A stretch of DNA of 64,000 bases from Rickettsia rickettsii (GCF_001951015.1 NZ_CP018914.1:806001-870000); one strand, 5' to 3'; shown: positions 17,893 to 31,225, numbered from the stretch's first letter. Notes: generated from the letters alone by a model not told the origin. Program-made: numbers and translations.

Positions 17893-18399
17893 TTAATACT
17901 TCTGTCTCTCATGCTCGATAAGCCATTTTTTGCGATCTAGCCCTGAACCATAACCGCCAAGCTTACCATTATTATTGATGATGCGGTGACACGGAATAAT
18001 TATAACAAAGTTATTTGCTCCATTAGCATTTGCAACGGCTCTATAAGATCTTTCCATACCTATTAATTTAGCTTGGGTAAAGTAACTTCTTGTTTCACCA
18101 TAAGGTACATTCATTAGTTCTTGCCATACTAATTTTTGAAATTCGCTTCCTAAAAGATATATCTGAGTATTAAATTTTTGCAAAGTACCGCTAAAGTAAG
18201 ATTTAAGCTCCTCTTCAATTGATATAATCGGTCTAGTGCGATCTTCAGTAATAGCCGATTTTGTGTTAATCTTAAGTCTTTTAATTTTATACTCTAATCC
18301 TTTACTTTCAACAAAATCGAGCAAATAAAGCCTCTCTGTATCACTAATTGCCAGCATAGAACCAAGAGGCGTATCTAACCAAGCGGATTTTAAACTCAT
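17893..18399 (-). CDS. ogt: methylated-DNA--protein-cysteine methyltransferase
   Basis: A 168-residue O6-alkylguanine-DNA alkyltransferase. The acceptor site PCHRI (Cys137) is intact, preceded by YRAVANANGANN and followed by NGKLGGYGSGLDRKKWLIEHE, and the helix-turn-helix has VPYGETRSY. It removes O6-alkyl groups from guanine by suicidal transfer to the Cys. It is the only intact member of an ogt-ada-alkD cluster, and its sequence is clearly paralogous to the decayed last domain of ada just downstream. Confidence 0.95.
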   Translation of the reverse strand: MSLKSAWLDTPLGSMLAISDTERLYLLDFVESKGLEYKIKRLKINTKSAITEDRTRPIISIEEELKSYFSGTLQKFNTQIYLLGSEFQKLVWQELMNVPYGETRSYFTQAKLIGMERSYRAVANANGANNFVIIIPCHRIINNNGKLGGYGSGLDRKKWLIEHERQKY

Positions 18400-18494
18400 T
18401 ATTTTACCCTAAATATGATTTCTTAATATTATAATATTGATTTTTTATTTAACAATTTTATATTTTTAAAACTAACAATTTATAGGTAATCACT

Positions 18495-19120
18495 ATGATA
18501 AAAGCTCATGTTTTTAAATATTCGCAGGTAATTTTAACCAAGAGGGAACTCGCTATAATAACATTTAGCAAATACAGCGGACTAAGTATACCGGATATTG
18601 CTACTATGGCAAAAGAAGAAGAAAAACTAACGGAATAATAGATCAGTATAAAACCGGTAAAATAACTACCGCAAAATTTCGTAAGAAAATGAATGAGCTT
18701 ATACAAGAAAAAAACGGTAATCCTATACGAGATAATGAGGTATTTGATAAAGGCTGGAATGCTATGTGCACAATAGAACCTGAAAAGCTAACAGAGATAT
18801 ATAACTTACAACACAGACACATAAATATCCACATTATAGGCAATACAAACGAATTACAGTATAATTATATTCAATAAAAAATAGAAAAGGCCCCAAATCA
18901 ACCCACCATTTCTTATACACTTTCATACAAACTTGGTAACTCAGGTGAGAGAGAATTAAAACATTATACAAAACATTTTTTAGCAGCTCGCGATTATGAA
19001 CCGGTATGGCATATGGAAGCTCAAAATGACTATGACCAAAACACTTTAGACATATTAGGAAAATATTACGATAATACGACTAAAGATATTATAAATATTG
19101 ATAGCTTAAAAATTCTATAA
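18495..19120 (+). pseudogene. broken HAD-like gene
   Basis: An ATG frame (MIKAHVFKYSQVILTKREL...) runs to 18639. A shift at an A-rich run then leads to IIDQYKTGKITTAKFRKKMN..., WNAMCTIEPEKLTEIYNLQ and IHIIGNTNELQYNYIQ. After an in-frame TAA the same frame continues to 19120 (YTLSYKLGNSGEREL...KYYDNTTKDIINID). The IHIIGNTN segment and the preceding helical part resemble HAD-superfamily hydrolases, but the catalytic DxD motif is not visible. It was perhaps a protein of about 210 residues. Confidence 0.55.
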
Positions 19121-19165
19121 TAGCGCATTATGCAATAATTCGCTATTTGCGTTATTTAAGCCAAA

Positions 19166-20160
19166 TCATTTAGCTTCATGATCTTTAGCAAAATCAATTA
19201 GGCTTTCCACAACATCACTTAAATCTTCATTATTAAAGTCAATCCTCATTTCTTTTTTAACAACATCAACAAAATAATCATCAAGTGAATTTTGCATTTA
19301 AAATGGAAGTGTTTTTTGTCCAATGAACAATTATTTCCTGCTTAATGATGTCATAGGTATCAAGAGCAATTTGCATGGCATTTTCACGCTGATTTTGATC
19401 TTTTCGATTCTGTAAAAAGCTATTATTGTTTTGTTAGTGCCGAGTTCACTTGGCACATCATTTTTAAATTCAGCTCTTATTTTTTAACTCTATTTAAAAG
19501 ATCACTCTACGATAAACGTTTATTATGATGCTGTATTATTGTGTTATTTATTAAGGGTAGAAAATTTTTGATAAAAGGCAGGATCGATATTGATATAATC
19601 CTTAATAGTATCTTGTATTTGATTAGCCATATCCATGACCGAATGTGAACCGCTTCAGTTTTAGTAATATGACCGGCAATAACATACTCATCAAGCAACT
19701 TCATGACTTGAGCGGTATATATTTTTTATCCGGTTTTTCTTTATAACGCTTTTCCACTCTCTCTTTGAGCTTATTAAATTCTATTCATATTGTAAATTAA
19801 CTTGTTCTTTTTCTTCATAAGATTTATAAGAATTAGAAGCTATAGACATCAGATTTTTCAATTTATTCAACAAGAAATAAAACTTATTGCGTATAACTTT
19901 ATCGGCTAAATGCTGTTCGAGCTGTTCAGAATCCAAATCGTTAGGCACTTTATAAAAATATTTTTAATTTCTTGTAGTAACGGAAAAAATGCTTTCAATG
20001 TATCATATACAAAAAATATAGCATCTTCTAAATCTTCTCTATCAAAATTGTTTAAACCATAATTTTCATAAAATTGATGTGCTTGTTTTAATTGATTCGA
20101 TAACCCTACATAGTCAATTATGTAACCATATTCTTTAGTTTTCCATATTATGTCCTTATT
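19166..20160 (-). pseudogene. remnant of type I restriction enzyme subunit HsdR (C-terminal part)
   Basis: Minus-strand fragments in several frames fit the end of HsdR, the motor/nuclease subunit of type I restriction systems. They include KEYGYIIDYVGLSNQLKQAH, NFDREDLEDAIFFVYDTLKA and the terminal MQNSLDDYFVDVVKKEMRID...ESLIDFAKDHEAK, separated by many frameshifts and stops. No helicase motifs, hsdM or hsdS are visible. The bases 20161-20457 hold one more unassigned scrap (LLEKEIYEALLELSNYSSEE) and nothing else I can recognise. Confidence 0.65.
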
Positions 20161-20457
20161 TTTTTATTAATTTATAAAAAATAAGTCGTACTTAATAATT
20201 TATTATTCTCTTCACTGCTATAATTACTGAGTTCTAGCAAAGCTTCGTATATTTCTTTCTCAAGTAAATAGTCACCTCAACTTTTGAGTATGTAGATTAT
20301 TATTTTTGCCTAGATTCTGCTGTTGTAAATACTTCCCATAACCAATAATAGTAGGTACAGAATATTTTTTTAGCAAGACATGGAGCGAAAATTAAAACAA
20401 AAGGAACATTCAAAGTTTTTACTAAATTTCAAAAAGCCTTGAAACCCTTATCGGAAG

Positions 20458-20532
20458 TGGTGGAGGCAAAGGGAATCGAACCCTTGACCCTCTGCGTGCA
20501 AAGCAGATGCTCTACCCCTGAGCTATGCCCCC
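20458..20532 (-). tRNA. tRNA-Ala (anticodon UGC)
   Basis: The cloverleaf is complete on the minus strand. The acceptor GGGGGCA pairs with TGCCTCC (with one G-U), the D-arm is AGCTCAGGGGTAGAGC, the anticodon stem TCTGC/GCAGA has the loop TTTGCAC, the T-loop is GGTTCGATTCC, and an encoded CCA ends at 20458. It begins 36 bp beyond the small ORF upstream and could be cotranscribed with it. Confidence 0.97.
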
Positions 20533-20568
20533 GATTATTTATTAGCGAGGTTTTTGGAAGTGAAAATA

Positions 20569-20778
20569 TTAAGATAAGCTTTTAACTAATCCCCAAGGTA
20601 ATGGCTGACCATTGCTCCCTACGACTAAATCTCCGGAAGATTCATATTCGGCAGCTAGAAAAGACTTTTGAGCAGCAATAAGCTTGACCGGTTTGATTTT
20701 CTGACCGTTATGAAAATATTCTTTAGCCTGTTCCCTAGAAGTCGGGTTATTTTTGGAAGCTGTTTTTGCTTTAGACAT
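20569..20778 (-). CDS. small hypothetical protein
   Basis: A 69-residue basic protein, MSKAKTASKNNPTSREQAKE..., with a hydrophilic N-terminus and the C-terminal segment GDLVVGSNGQPLPWGLVKSL. It has no signal peptide or membrane segment. Amino-acid composition looks like a real protein, and the frame is intact in a region otherwise full of decay. I do not recognise a family. It lies directly upstream of tRNA-Ala on the same strand. Confidence 0.55.
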   Translation of the reverse strand: MSKAKTASKNNPTSREQAKEYFHNGQKIKPVKLIAAQKSFLAAEYESSGDLVVGSNGQPLPWGLVKSLS

Positions 20779-20897
20779 ATACTATTAACTTTTTCTTAAA
20801 CTTGTGAAGAATATAAAACTTTTTCCTAAACTTGTCAATAACTACCGTGTCGATAAATAGACATTACCTAGAAAAAGTTGATAATTTGAAAAGTTGA

Positions 20898-21008
20898 CGT
20901 CATTACGAGGAAAATTACAAAGTAATTGACGAAGCAAGCTAGTAAAATGCGTAGCATTTTTATTATTTTTCTGGATTGCCACTCTCCTTACAGTCGCTCG
21001 CAATGACG
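20898..21008. repeat. palindromic repeat, family B
   Basis: Arms CGTCATTACGAGGAAAATTA and CAGTCGCTCGCAATGACG. A half arm (TACAATGACGGGGTA) follows at about 21044. Confidence 0.8.
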
Positions 21009-21125
21009 ATTTGGTATCCATGCAACAGGAACCTACAGCCGCTTACAATGACGGGGTATCAACGATTTCTAGGCAATGCCTATAAATATGTTAAGATATC
21101 TCAAAATATCATTATTCTTCCGTTA

Positions 21126-21748
21126 TTACTTCACTTTCACCGACAAATGCTCTATTGTACATTCTACTTTTGCGTTGATATCAGCACCATATGATACTAA
21201 CAGCTTATATATTTCATCATCCTTAATATCTTTAGAAGTACATCGAACATTTTTAGCAACCGCATGCAAAGGTATTCCTCCGGATTTTCTTTGATCCACC
21301 TCAGCTCCGTTCTTAAGTAATAGTTTTGCTACATTAAAGTGCTTACTGCTGCATATAAAGGTGATCCTAGCCAAGCTCCTCGTTCCCGTTTACTGCAACG
21401 CCTTTTGATATTAGATATTCTGCTACAATTTCTGTGACGTGCAGCTGAATTTCAAGGAGTATTCTTCAAAATATCACTACACATATTAACATTTGCTTTT
21501 TTTTCTTCAACTAACCATTTAGCCAACTTTTAGTGCATTATTTGTAGATACCGAAAATAGTTCAGTAGTAGATACTGCACGTAATTCATTTAAACTCCTT
21601 ACTAGGCCCACTTTATCAAGAGAAAAATAGACTCTTTTAAAACATTTTCAAAGCTACATTGTTTTACATAATGTTCTATATCTTGCACTACTACTCTATT
21701 TGACTTTAGCAACAGAGTTAAATTACTATTTAATAGTTCTTTTATCAT
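21126..21748 (-). pseudogene. broken ankyrin-repeat protein gene
   Basis: The gene starts at the ATG at 21748 (MIKELLNSNLTLLLKSNRVV...). After several stops and shifts come two to three ankyrin-type repeats: HFNVAKLLLKNGAEVDQRKS, GGIPLHAVAKNVR and IYKLLVSYGADINAKVE. The last piece is still open as an 82-codon frame. Ankyrin proteins are common candidate effectors in Rickettsia. This one cannot make a full product. Confidence 0.7.
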
Positions 21749-21834
21749 ATTCTACTTATTTATACTTTGTATTTCTTAAAGGTGATAAAGATCTCATTGT
21801 CATTCCTGCAAAAGGCTTGCTTGGATACCCAAAT

Positions 21835-21935
21835 CGTCATTGCGAGCAGCCGTAGGCTGCGTGGCAATCTTATGAAATAATAACAAACTCCTGAGATTGC
21901 TTAGTCAATGGCTATGCAATTTCCTCGCAATGACG
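21835..21935. repeat. palindromic repeat, family B
   Basis: Arms CGTCATTGCGAGCAGCCGTA and CAATTTCCTCGCAATGACG, about 101 bp, with the inner pair GGCAATCTTATG...GAGATTGC typical of this family. Confidence 0.85.
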
Positions 21936-21968
21936 ATTAGGAAGTCACGCAGACAATACTGAGAACTC

Positions 21969-22148
21969 CTACTTATTAATCCTTGCCGTATGGTAACCGT
22001 TAGGTAGATAACGCACCCAATCACCTCTTGCAAAAGAGCCAAAGATAATCATAGCGATTTTATCTTGTGCACTATCTAGAATTTGCTACACTATAAAATT
22101 AAGCCTAGCTTGGATTTTTAGAGAACGCTGATGTAAAGTGATATTCAT
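21969..22148 (-). pseudogene. remnant of a nucleotidyltransferase (MNT-type) gene
   Basis: A 60-codon frame MNITLHQRSLKIQARLNFIV has an in-frame TAG and then continues QILDSAQDKIAMIIFGSFAR-GDWV. The GSFARGD motif is the core of the minimal nucleotidyltransferase fold found in MNT antitoxins. The rest of the domain is missing. Confidence 0.5.
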
Positions 22149-22207
22149 TATAATACCCTACAATTTTTAAAAAGGTTTTATTGTCTTAAGAATTAATGGC
22201 TTGTTTT

Positions 22208-22358
22208 ATGTCATTCCCGCGAAGGCGGGAATCCAGAAAGTATAAAAATCTCGAAGAATTTTTACTTTTTCTAAAAATGTAAAGAAATTGTAAGAAATAG
22301 CTATAACCTTTTGATTTTTTCGAGTTTTGCTGGATTCCCGCCTGCGCGGGAATGACAT
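22208..22358. repeat. palindromic repeat, family A
   Basis: Arms TGTCATTCCCGCGAAGGCGG and CCCGCCTGCGCGGGAATGAC, about 151 bp, lie immediately beyond the 3' end of secA. Confidence 0.88.
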
Positions 22359-22392
22359 AGAGTAAAAATCGTAGGGTATTATAGGTGTTCAT

Positions 22393-25113
22393 CTATTCAT
22401 TTGCACCATGACAATATTTATATTTCTTGCCTGAACCGCACGGACATAGCTCATTACGAGATACCCTACCCCAACTAGTAGGATCATCAGGGTTTCTATC
22501 TTTTGGATCAATGCGTGATACGACTGGTTTAAGGTCAGTCTCAAGGCTACTTCCTGCGTTATATTTACTAAATGCCGGATCTTCCCGACTCTCACACATA
22601 TTTTTCTGAAGTTTTTTATACTCAAGCGAAACATCTTCTTTTTGAACATTTTTTAAGTCAATATGGAAATGGTATACGGTTTGAATAAATAATTCTTTTA
22701 AATTATTAAGCATCTGCTCGAATAAGTTAAATGCTTCTCTTTTATACTCACTAAGAGGATCTTTTTGGCCATAAGCTCGAAGAGATATGCCTTGTCTTAA
22801 ATGATCTAAGCTATATAAATGATCTTTCCAAACTTGATCAAGGGTAGTTAATAAAATATATTTCACGGCATTATGCATTAACTCGCTACTATAGGCTTCT
22901 TCTTTTGACTTATATATATCATGAGCCATTTGTATAACGGTCTTCGTGATTTCTTCTTCCGTTACATCATTTTTACTTACTACATTATGATCAAATTTTA
23001 TAGAAAAAACACGATGTAATTCTACGCTTAAATTCTCTATATCCCAATCTTCTCTATAAGAGCCTACCGGCATGAAAGTTAATACTATCTTTTTGGCGAG
23101 TTCCTCAGTAGTACTATTTAAGAAACCGTGACTATCTTTAGATTTAATAATTTCAGTACGTTGCTCGTATATTATCTTACGTTGGTCATTCATTACATCA
23201 TCAAAACGTAATAAATTTTTACGCATTTCGTAGTTATGTCCTTCCACTTTTTGCTGCGCTTTCTCAAGTGAACGACTAATCATTGGATGGTGGATAGCCT
23301 CTCCGTCTTTCAATCCAAGTGTTCTAAGGACTCCTGATATACGATCTGATGCAAAAATACGCATTAAATCGTCATCAAGCGATAGGAAAAACTTAGTTTT
23401 ACCAGGATCACCTTGTCTACCTGATCTTCCTCTTAGCTGATTATCTATCCTACGGCTTTCATGCCTTTCCGTACCTATCACAAATAAGCCGCCTGCTTCA
23501 ATAACCTGCTTCTTTTCTTCGGCAATTTGAGCTTTTATTTCAGCTATTTTAGCTTCATAATTATGTTCTTTATCCAGCTGTTCTATTAACATTTCAGGAT
23601 TACCGCCAAGCATAATATCAGTACCCCGTCCTGCCATATTAGTTGCAATCGTTACTGCCTTAAACCTACCTGCTTGAGCAATAATAAAAGCTTCCTGCTC
23701 ATGAAATTTGGCGTTTAATACTTTATGAGGGATGTTTTCTTTATTTAAAACGCTTGAAAGTTCTTCTGACTTTTCTATGCTTATCGTACCGACAAGTATA
23801 GGCTGTCCACGATCGTAACAATCCCTAATTAGCTTTAAGATAGCATCATATTTTTCTTTTTTACTACCGTAAATTTCGTCATCAAGGTCAAGCCTTGTAA
23901 CTTTATTATGGGTTGGGACTGCGACCACATCGAGATTATATATATCTTTTAGTTCCGGTGCTTCGGTCATAGCCGTACCGGTCATACCCGATAATTTAGG
24001 ATAATTACGAAAATAATTTTGGAAAGTAATAGATGCTAAAGTTTGGTTCTCATTTTGAATTTTCACATTTTCTTTTGCTTCTAATGCTTGATGTAACCCT
24101 TCCGAATATCTACGCCCTTCCATTACACGACCGGTAAACTCATCAATAATCATTACTTTACCTTCACGCACCAAATAATCTACATTAACAGTAAACATAT
24201 TATGAGCTCTTAAGGCTTGGTTAATATAATGTACTAAAGTTAAATTCTCAAAATCATATAAACTGGTATCTGGTTTTATAATATTTTCTTTACTTAAAAG
24301 CGATTCTATATGTGTAATGCCGGTTTCCGTTAAATTGATAGTTTTTAATTTTTCGTCTTTTTCAAAATCACTTGCATTAAGCAGACGTACTATTTTATCA
24401 ATTTTACCGTATAATTCTGCATTATCATTAACCGGACCCGAGATAACGAGCGGAGTTCTTGCTTCATCTATCAAAATCGAATCAACCTCATCGATGATAG
24501 CAAAATTAAAAGGACGCAGTACCCGCTCCTGCAAGCTATACTTCATATTATCCCTTAAATAATCGAAACCGAGTTCATTATTTGTTGCATGAGTAATATC
24601 GGCGTTATAGGCGGCTCGTTTTACCTCATCAGGCATACCGCCAACAATACATCCAACCGATAAACCTAAAAAATTGTAAATTTTACCCATGGCAGCAGAA
24701 TCACGGCGTGCTAGATAATCATTTACGGTTACAACATGTACACCTTTTCCAGTTAAAGCATTTAAATAAGCAGGAAGCGTTGCAACTAAGGTCTTACCCT
24801 CACCGGTACGCATTTCGGTAATCATGCCTCGATGTAATATCAGGCCACCTATAAGCTGAACGTCAAAATGACGCATACCGCAAACTCTTTTAGCTGCTTC
24901 CCTAACTACCGCAAACGCCTCATATACTATATCGTCTAAAGTAGCTCCGTTTTTAAGCTTTTCTTTAAACTCCACAGTTTTATTCTTCAACTCCTCATCT
25001 GATAATTTTTGTATAGCAGGTTCAAGCGAGTTAATTTTTGTAATTTCAGAAAATAGTTTTTTTACAGTACGATCATTTGCAGTACCGAAAAGTTTTTTTA
25101 AAATAGAAAGCAT
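22393..25113 (-). CDS. secA: preprotein translocase ATPase SecA
   Basis: A 906-residue SecA, the motor that pushes preproteins through SecYEG. Visible features are the Walker A MRTGEGKT (about 100-107), the DEAD-type [11 protein letters not shown] (about 206-216), the preprotein-binding [20 protein letters not shown] region (about 330-349), the helicase motif [11 protein letters not shown] (about 492-502), [20 protein letters not shown] (about 551-570) and a zinc-binding C-terminus [16 protein letters not shown]. Length is normal for the family. It is divergent from plp across a 216-bp gap, so export motor and periplasmic foldase are neighbours. Confidence 0.98.
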   Translation of the reverse strand: MLSILKKLFGTANDRTVKKLFSEITKINSLEPAIQKLSDEELKNKTVEFKEKLKNGATLDDIVYEAFAVVREAAKRVCGMRHFDVQLIGGLILHRGMITEMRTGEGKTLVATLPAYLNALTGKGVHVVTVNDYLARRDSAAMGKIYNFLGLSVGCIVGGMPDEVKRAAYNADITHATNNELGFDYLRDNMKYSLQERVLRPFNFAIIDEVDSILIDEARTPLVISGPVNDNAELYGKIDKIVRLLNASDFEKDEKLKTINLTETGITHIESLLSKENIIKPDTSLYDFENLTLVHYINQALRAHNMFTVNVDYLVREGKVMIIDEFTGRVMEGRRYSEGLHQALEAKENVKIQNENQTLASITFQNYFRNYPKLSGMTGTAMTEAPELKDIYNLDVVAVPTHNKVTRLDLDDEIYGSKKEKYDAILKLIRDCYDRGQPILVGTISIEKSEELSSVLNKENIPHKVLNAKFHEQEAFIIAQAGRFKAVTIATNMAGRGTDIMLGGNPEMLIEQLDKEHNYEAKIAEIKAQIAEEKKQVIEAGGLFVIGTERHESRRIDNQLRGRSGRQGDPGKTKFFLSLDDDLMRIFASDRISGVLRTLGLKDGEAIHHPMISRSLEKAQQKVEGHNYEMRKNLLRFDDVMNDQRKIIYEQRTEIIKSKDSHGFLNSTTEELAKKIVLTFMPVGSYREDWDIENLSVELHRVFSIKFDHNVVSKNDVTEEEITKTVIQMAHDIYKSKEEAYSSELMHNAVKYILLTTLDQVWKDHLYSLDHLRQGISLRAYGQKDPLSEYKREAFNLFEQMLNNLKELFIQTVYHFHIDLKNVQKEDVSLEYKKLQKNMCESREDPAFSKYNAGSSLETDLKPVVSRIDPKDRNPDDPTSWGRVSRNELCPCGSGKKYKYCHGANE

Positions 25114-25266
25114 TAAAGTCCTTATGATATTTTTAGTATTTTAGTACTTGAATATAGGTATTTTTTATAAAATTATCAAATGTTATAATTTTATTTAAAT
25201 GAATAATTTTTTTACTACAAATATTTGTAAATTATTATTAATAAATAAAATATTCTCAAATAGCTG

Positions 25267-25293
25267 TTGACGGTTATATATTATTTTTATAAA
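25267..25293 (+). promoter_or_regulatory. candidate plp promoter
   Basis: TTGACG at 25267-25272 and TATAAA at 25288-25293 are 15 bp apart, about 37 bp before the plp start. The -35 is strong; the spacing is short. Confidence 0.4.
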
Positions 25294-25329
25294 ATTTAAG
25301 TTTATATTTAACACAATTATGAGTCATAA

Positions 25330-26178
25330 ATGAAAAAATTATCTGTTATATTTTTATCAGTGAGCATGCTTTCCGGTATTGCTTTTGCTGATAAAGACAA
25401 GGTAGTTGCTACCTATAAAGGCGGTGAAGTAAAAGCATCGCAAATTATGAAAGAATTTAAGCCTCAGCTTAATCTTCAATCAGGTGAAACAATCAAAAAT
25501 TTTGATGATTTTCCACCACAAGATCAGGAAAAATTAATAAAAATTTATGTTAATAATCTTTTGTTAAAAGAAGAAGTTGCTAAGTCAAATATTACTTCTT
25601 CTAAAGAATTCCAAGAAAAACTTGAAAATGCAAAAAATCAATTAGCTCAACAAGAATTACTAGCAAACTACATAAAATCTAACATTACAGATAAGATGTT
25701 TGATGACGAATATAATAAATATGTCGTTAATCTTAAAGGTAAAGAACAAATAAAAGTTGCTCATATTTTAGTTAAATCTCAAAAAGAAGCTAATGATATA
25801 AAAACCAAATTAAGCAAAGGCGGAAACTTTACTAAGCTTGCAGAAGAGTTATCTCTTGATAAAGCTTCAGCTTCAAACGGCGGCGTTATCGGTTACATTC
25901 TACTAAATCAACCTGGGCAGTTAGTACCGGAATTTGAAAAGAAAGCTTTTGCTTTAAAAGTAAATGAAGTTTCAACTCCTGTAAAAACCGATTTCGGTTG
26001 GCATATTATCAAAGTGCTTGAGAAAAAACCTGTGCCTATTCCAACAAAAGAAGAAGCAAAAGTAACTATTGATAATATATTAGCTGCAGAAATACTAAAG
26101 AAATATATTGCTGATTTAGAAGCTAAAGCTAATGTAAAAATCATGTTACCTAAAGCAGACAGCAAAGCCGGATCGTAA
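25330..26178 (+). CDS. plp: parvulin-like peptidyl-prolyl cis-trans isomerase
   Basis: A 282-residue exported foldase. Residues 1-20 form a signal peptide (MKKLSVIFLSVSMLSGIAFA). The helical chaperone-like N-domain is followed by a rotamase domain (about 135-240) with QIKVAHILVKSQKEA, LSLDKASASNGGVIGYI, PEFEKKAFALKVNEVSTPVK and FGWHIIKVLEK. This is the SurA/PrsA/PpiC layout with one parvulin domain. It should act on exported proteins in the periplasm. Alone on its strand, opposite secA. Confidence 0.93.
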   Translation: MKKLSVIFLSVSMLSGIAFADKDKVVATYKGGEVKASQIMKEFKPQLNLQSGETIKNFDDFPPQDQEKLIKIYVNNLLLKEEVAKSNITSSKEFQEKLENAKNQLAQQELLANYIKSNITDKMFDDEYNKYVVNLKGKEQIKVAHILVKSQKEANDIKTKLSKGGNFTKLAEELSLDKASASNGGVIGYILLNQPGQLVPEFEKKAFALKVNEVSTPVKTDFGWHIIKVLEKKPVPIPTKEEAKVTIDNILAAEILKKYIADLEAKANVKIMLPKADSKAGS

Positions 26179-26224
26179 TTTATATTTTGTCATTGCGAGA
26201 GCGGGCATTCCCCGTATACCAAGT

Positions 26225-26323
26225 CGTCATTACGAGGAAAAACTGTAAGTTTTGACGAAGCAATCTCAGGAGTTTGTTATTACTGCATGAGATTGCCAAG
26301 TCGCTTCGCGCCTCGCAATGACG
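26225..26323. repeat. palindromic repeat, family B
   Basis: Arms CGTCATTACGAGGAAAAACT and CTTCGCGCCTCGCAATGACG. It fills the convergent gap between plp and acpS. Confidence 0.85.
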
Positions 26324-26387
26324 GTTTGGGTATCCATGCAACAATGCCTCCGCAGGAATGCAATAGGGTTCACACAGTAACACGCCT

Positions 26388-26783
26388 CTACCCACGAATA
26401 ACATTATAACTACTCTCAATCACAGCAAATGCTACACACACAGGATAATCATCAGCAAGAGAAAGGTGAATATTAAAAGGAGAGAGTTTGTTTGTATAGT
26501 TTGAGCTAACTTCTACTATAGGCTTACCTAAATCATTATTTAGTATAGTAATATCTTTAAAATTTATACCTTGACCTATACCGACTCCAAAGGCTTTACT
26601 AACAGCCTCTTTAGCAGCAAAACGCTTGGCTAAAAAAGCAGCATGGTTTATTTTTCCCAACAAAGCAAACTGTTTTAATTCCTTTGAAGTTAGAATTTTT
26701 TTAGCAAAAAGTTCTGGATATAAATGTAATATTTTTTCGATTCTAGGAATTTGTACTATATCAGTACCAACACCGATAAGCAT
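26388..26783 (-). CDS. acpS: holo-[acyl-carrier-protein] synthase
   Basis: A 131-residue phosphopantetheinyl transferase that moves 4'-phosphopantetheine from CoA to Ser of acyl carrier protein. It carries the N-terminal [14 protein letters not shown] (Asp8, magnesium site) and the [16 protein letters not shown] motif (about 54-69, with the second metal ligand Glu). The C-terminal [18 protein letters not shown] completes the fold. Its start is directly against the end of rpoZ, so the two are one transcription unit. Confidence 0.95.
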
Positions 26784-27167
26784 TTACTTATCGGTTTCAT
26801 AATCTTCGCCATGCTCATCAATAAAGATTTGATCATCTAAATCAGAATAATCTTCCCCGATATACACTTCAGGTAAATACTCAAATTTTTCTTCTACAGC
26901 TTCTGATTCATCTTGATTAACAAGCGGCTCTATCATAGTTCTTGTACGCAGACTATTTATTAAATCTTGTTCTAACTGAGCTACCGATACTTTTCCGGCA
27001 GCAATTCTACGTAATGCGATAACAGGAGGCTTATCAAGCTTTTCTTTTTTGATGTGATTAGTTTCTACTTTATAATTTAATAATTTAGCATATCTTGTTG
27101 CTAGGACAACAAGCCGAAACCTATCCGGTATAATTTTATTACAATCTTCTGCTGTAATTCTTGCCAT
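26784..27167 (-). CDS. rpoZ: RNA polymerase omega subunit
   Basis: A 127-residue omega subunit. The N-terminal two thirds match the family: [29 protein letters not shown] and [15 protein letters not shown]. Omega binds the beta' C-terminal tail and helps assemble RNA polymerase. The acidic C-terminal extension (about 85-127) is a feature of alphaproteobacterial forms. Cotranscribed with acpS; a family D repeat separates it from murA, on the same strand. Confidence 0.95.
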
Positions 27168-27223
27168 AATTTTTCTCCGTTAAAAATAGTATACTATAAA
27201 TAAATAGGAAACGAATATACGCA

Positions 27224-27338
27224 GATCAACTTCAAAAAGAGCAAGGAGTTGACAAGGCGAGGAACACAGCGTATACTTAATACGTGCGTACTGCAGCTCT
27301 TGTAGAACGAACGACTTAGCCCATTTTTGAAGTTGATC
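27224..27338. repeat. palindromic repeat, family D
   Basis: Terminal inverted repeats GATCAACTTCAAAAA and TTTTTGAAGTTGATC are perfect over 14-15 bp and 115 bp end to end. The interior has AGCGTATACTTAATACGTG, shared with the copy at 8582-8692 and similar to RPE-1. Confidence 0.88.
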
Positions 27339-27345
27339 GAATATA

Positions 27346-28605
27346 TTATACCCTTTTTATATCTGCACCACAATTACTTAATTTTTTTTCTAAATCTTGG
27401 AAGCCACGATCTAAATGATATATTCGGTGTAATACGGTTTTGCTATTAGTACTAAGACCAGCGAGTATTAGCGATACCGAAGCTCTAAGATCACTTGCCA
27501 TAACTTCTGCGCCTTTTAACATTTCTACACCTCGAACAACCGCCTTATTACCTCGTACTACTATATCTGCTCCCATTCTACATAATTCAGGAACATGCAT
27601 GAAACGATTTTCAAAAATATTCTCGGTGATCATTGAAACACCGCTACTAAGCGTCATAAGGCTCATAAATTGTGCTTGCAAATCAGTAGCAAAGCCAGGA
27701 TAGGGATTAGTTTCTAAATCCACTGAATTTAACTTCCCTTCATAAGTTACTTGAACTCCGTTATTGATCGGCACAACTTTTATACCCGTTTCGATAAGTT
27801 TTAAAGCTATATTTTCTACAATATGGTAATCAATCCCACAAATTTTTACATCACCTTTAGTAATAGCTGCCGCAAACATATAAGTACCGGCTTCAATACG
27901 ATCAGAAAGTACTTTATAGCTCGCTTTATTTAAAGAATCCTTGCCTTTAATTGTTATTTCGCTAGTGCCGATACCTGCAATATCGGCTCCCATTGTGATA
28001 AGACAATTACATAAATCAACTATTTCCGGCTCTCGACCACAATTAAAAAGCACAGTTTCCCCCTCTGCTAAAACAGCTACAAGTATTGCATTAATCGTAG
28101 CACCTACGGAAACTTTATCAAAAACAAAATGAGTACCTTTTAAGCGTCCTTTACTTGAAGCGTTAATATAACCGTCTTCTATTTCAATCTCAGCTCCCAT
28201 AGCTTTTAATACAGCAATATGCAAATCTACTTGCCTTGCTCCAATAGCACAACCACCCGGAAGCGATACTTTTGCTTTACCGTATTTGGTAAGCAAAGGA
28301 CCAAGCACCCAAATCGATGCTCTCATTTTACGGACTATTTCATAATCTGCAGTAAAGTTATTTATATTTTTGGTATCAATTATAAGCTCAAATTCATCTT
28401 GATGTTTTATTATTTCAATATCTGCCCCGTGACTTCGGAGCAAATCTTTCATAGTACTAACATCCGTTAACTTTGGAACATTAGTAATATGCAGTTTATC
28501 GGTAAGAATAGACGCTGCCATAATAGGTAGCACGGCATTTTTAGCACCGCTAATATTAATACTACCTTTCAGAGGTGTACCACCGTGAATAATCAATTTG
28601 TGCAT
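27346..28605 (-). CDS. murA: UDP-N-acetylglucosamine 1-carboxyvinyltransferase
   Basis: A 419-residue MurA, catalysing the first committed step of peptidoglycan synthesis (enolpyruvyl transfer from PEP to UDP-GlcNAc). The flexible loop [15 protein letters not shown] keeps the catalytic Cys (Cys119), which is also the fosfomycin target in other bacteria. Other signatures are SGAKNAVLP (19-27), [14 protein letters not shown] and [13 protein letters not shown]. Length is normal. It is downstream of gyrB on the same strand, with a short palindrome between. Confidence 0.97.
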   Translation of the reverse strand: MHKLIIHGGTPLKGSINISGAKNAVLPIMAASILTDKLHITNVPKLTDVSTMKDLLRSHGADIEIIKHQDEFELIIDTKNINNFTADYEIVRKMRASIWVLGPLLTKYGKAKVSLPGGCAIGARQVDLHIAVLKAMGAEIEIEDGYINASSKGRLKGTHFVFDKVSVGATINAILVAVLAEGETVLFNCGREPEIVDLCNCLITMGADIAGIGTSEITIKGKDSLNKASYKVLSDRIEAGTYMFAAAITKGDVKICGIDYHIVENIALKLIETGIKVVPINNGVQVTYEGKLNSVDLETNPYPGFATDLQAQFMSLMTLSSGVSMITENIFENRFMHVPELCRMGADIVVRGNKAVVRGVEMLKGAEVMASDLRASVSLILAGLSTNSKTVLHRIYHLDRGFQDLEKKLSNCGADIKRV

Positions 28606-28657
28606 AAATTATTTTGATAAAATTGTAACGTCATTGCGAGAAAAAACTGATTAAATT

Positions 28658-28686
28658 GTCATACCGTGGTCAAGCCACGGTATGAC
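28658..28686. repeat. minimal family C palindrome
   Basis: GTCATACCGTGG and CCACGGTATGAC with a 5-bp loop, between gyrB and murA. It has a hairpin shape but no following T tract on either strand. Confidence 0.8.
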
Positions 28687-28696
28687 ACCGATTATA

Positions 28697-31135
<2,439 letters not shown>

Positions 31136-31225
31136 CTATTACTTGTTGCTAGAAACAATAAAAATGACTATAACGTAACTTATTAAAATAGTAAAGTTTC
31201 TTGATTTAAAATTCGCGAGATAACA

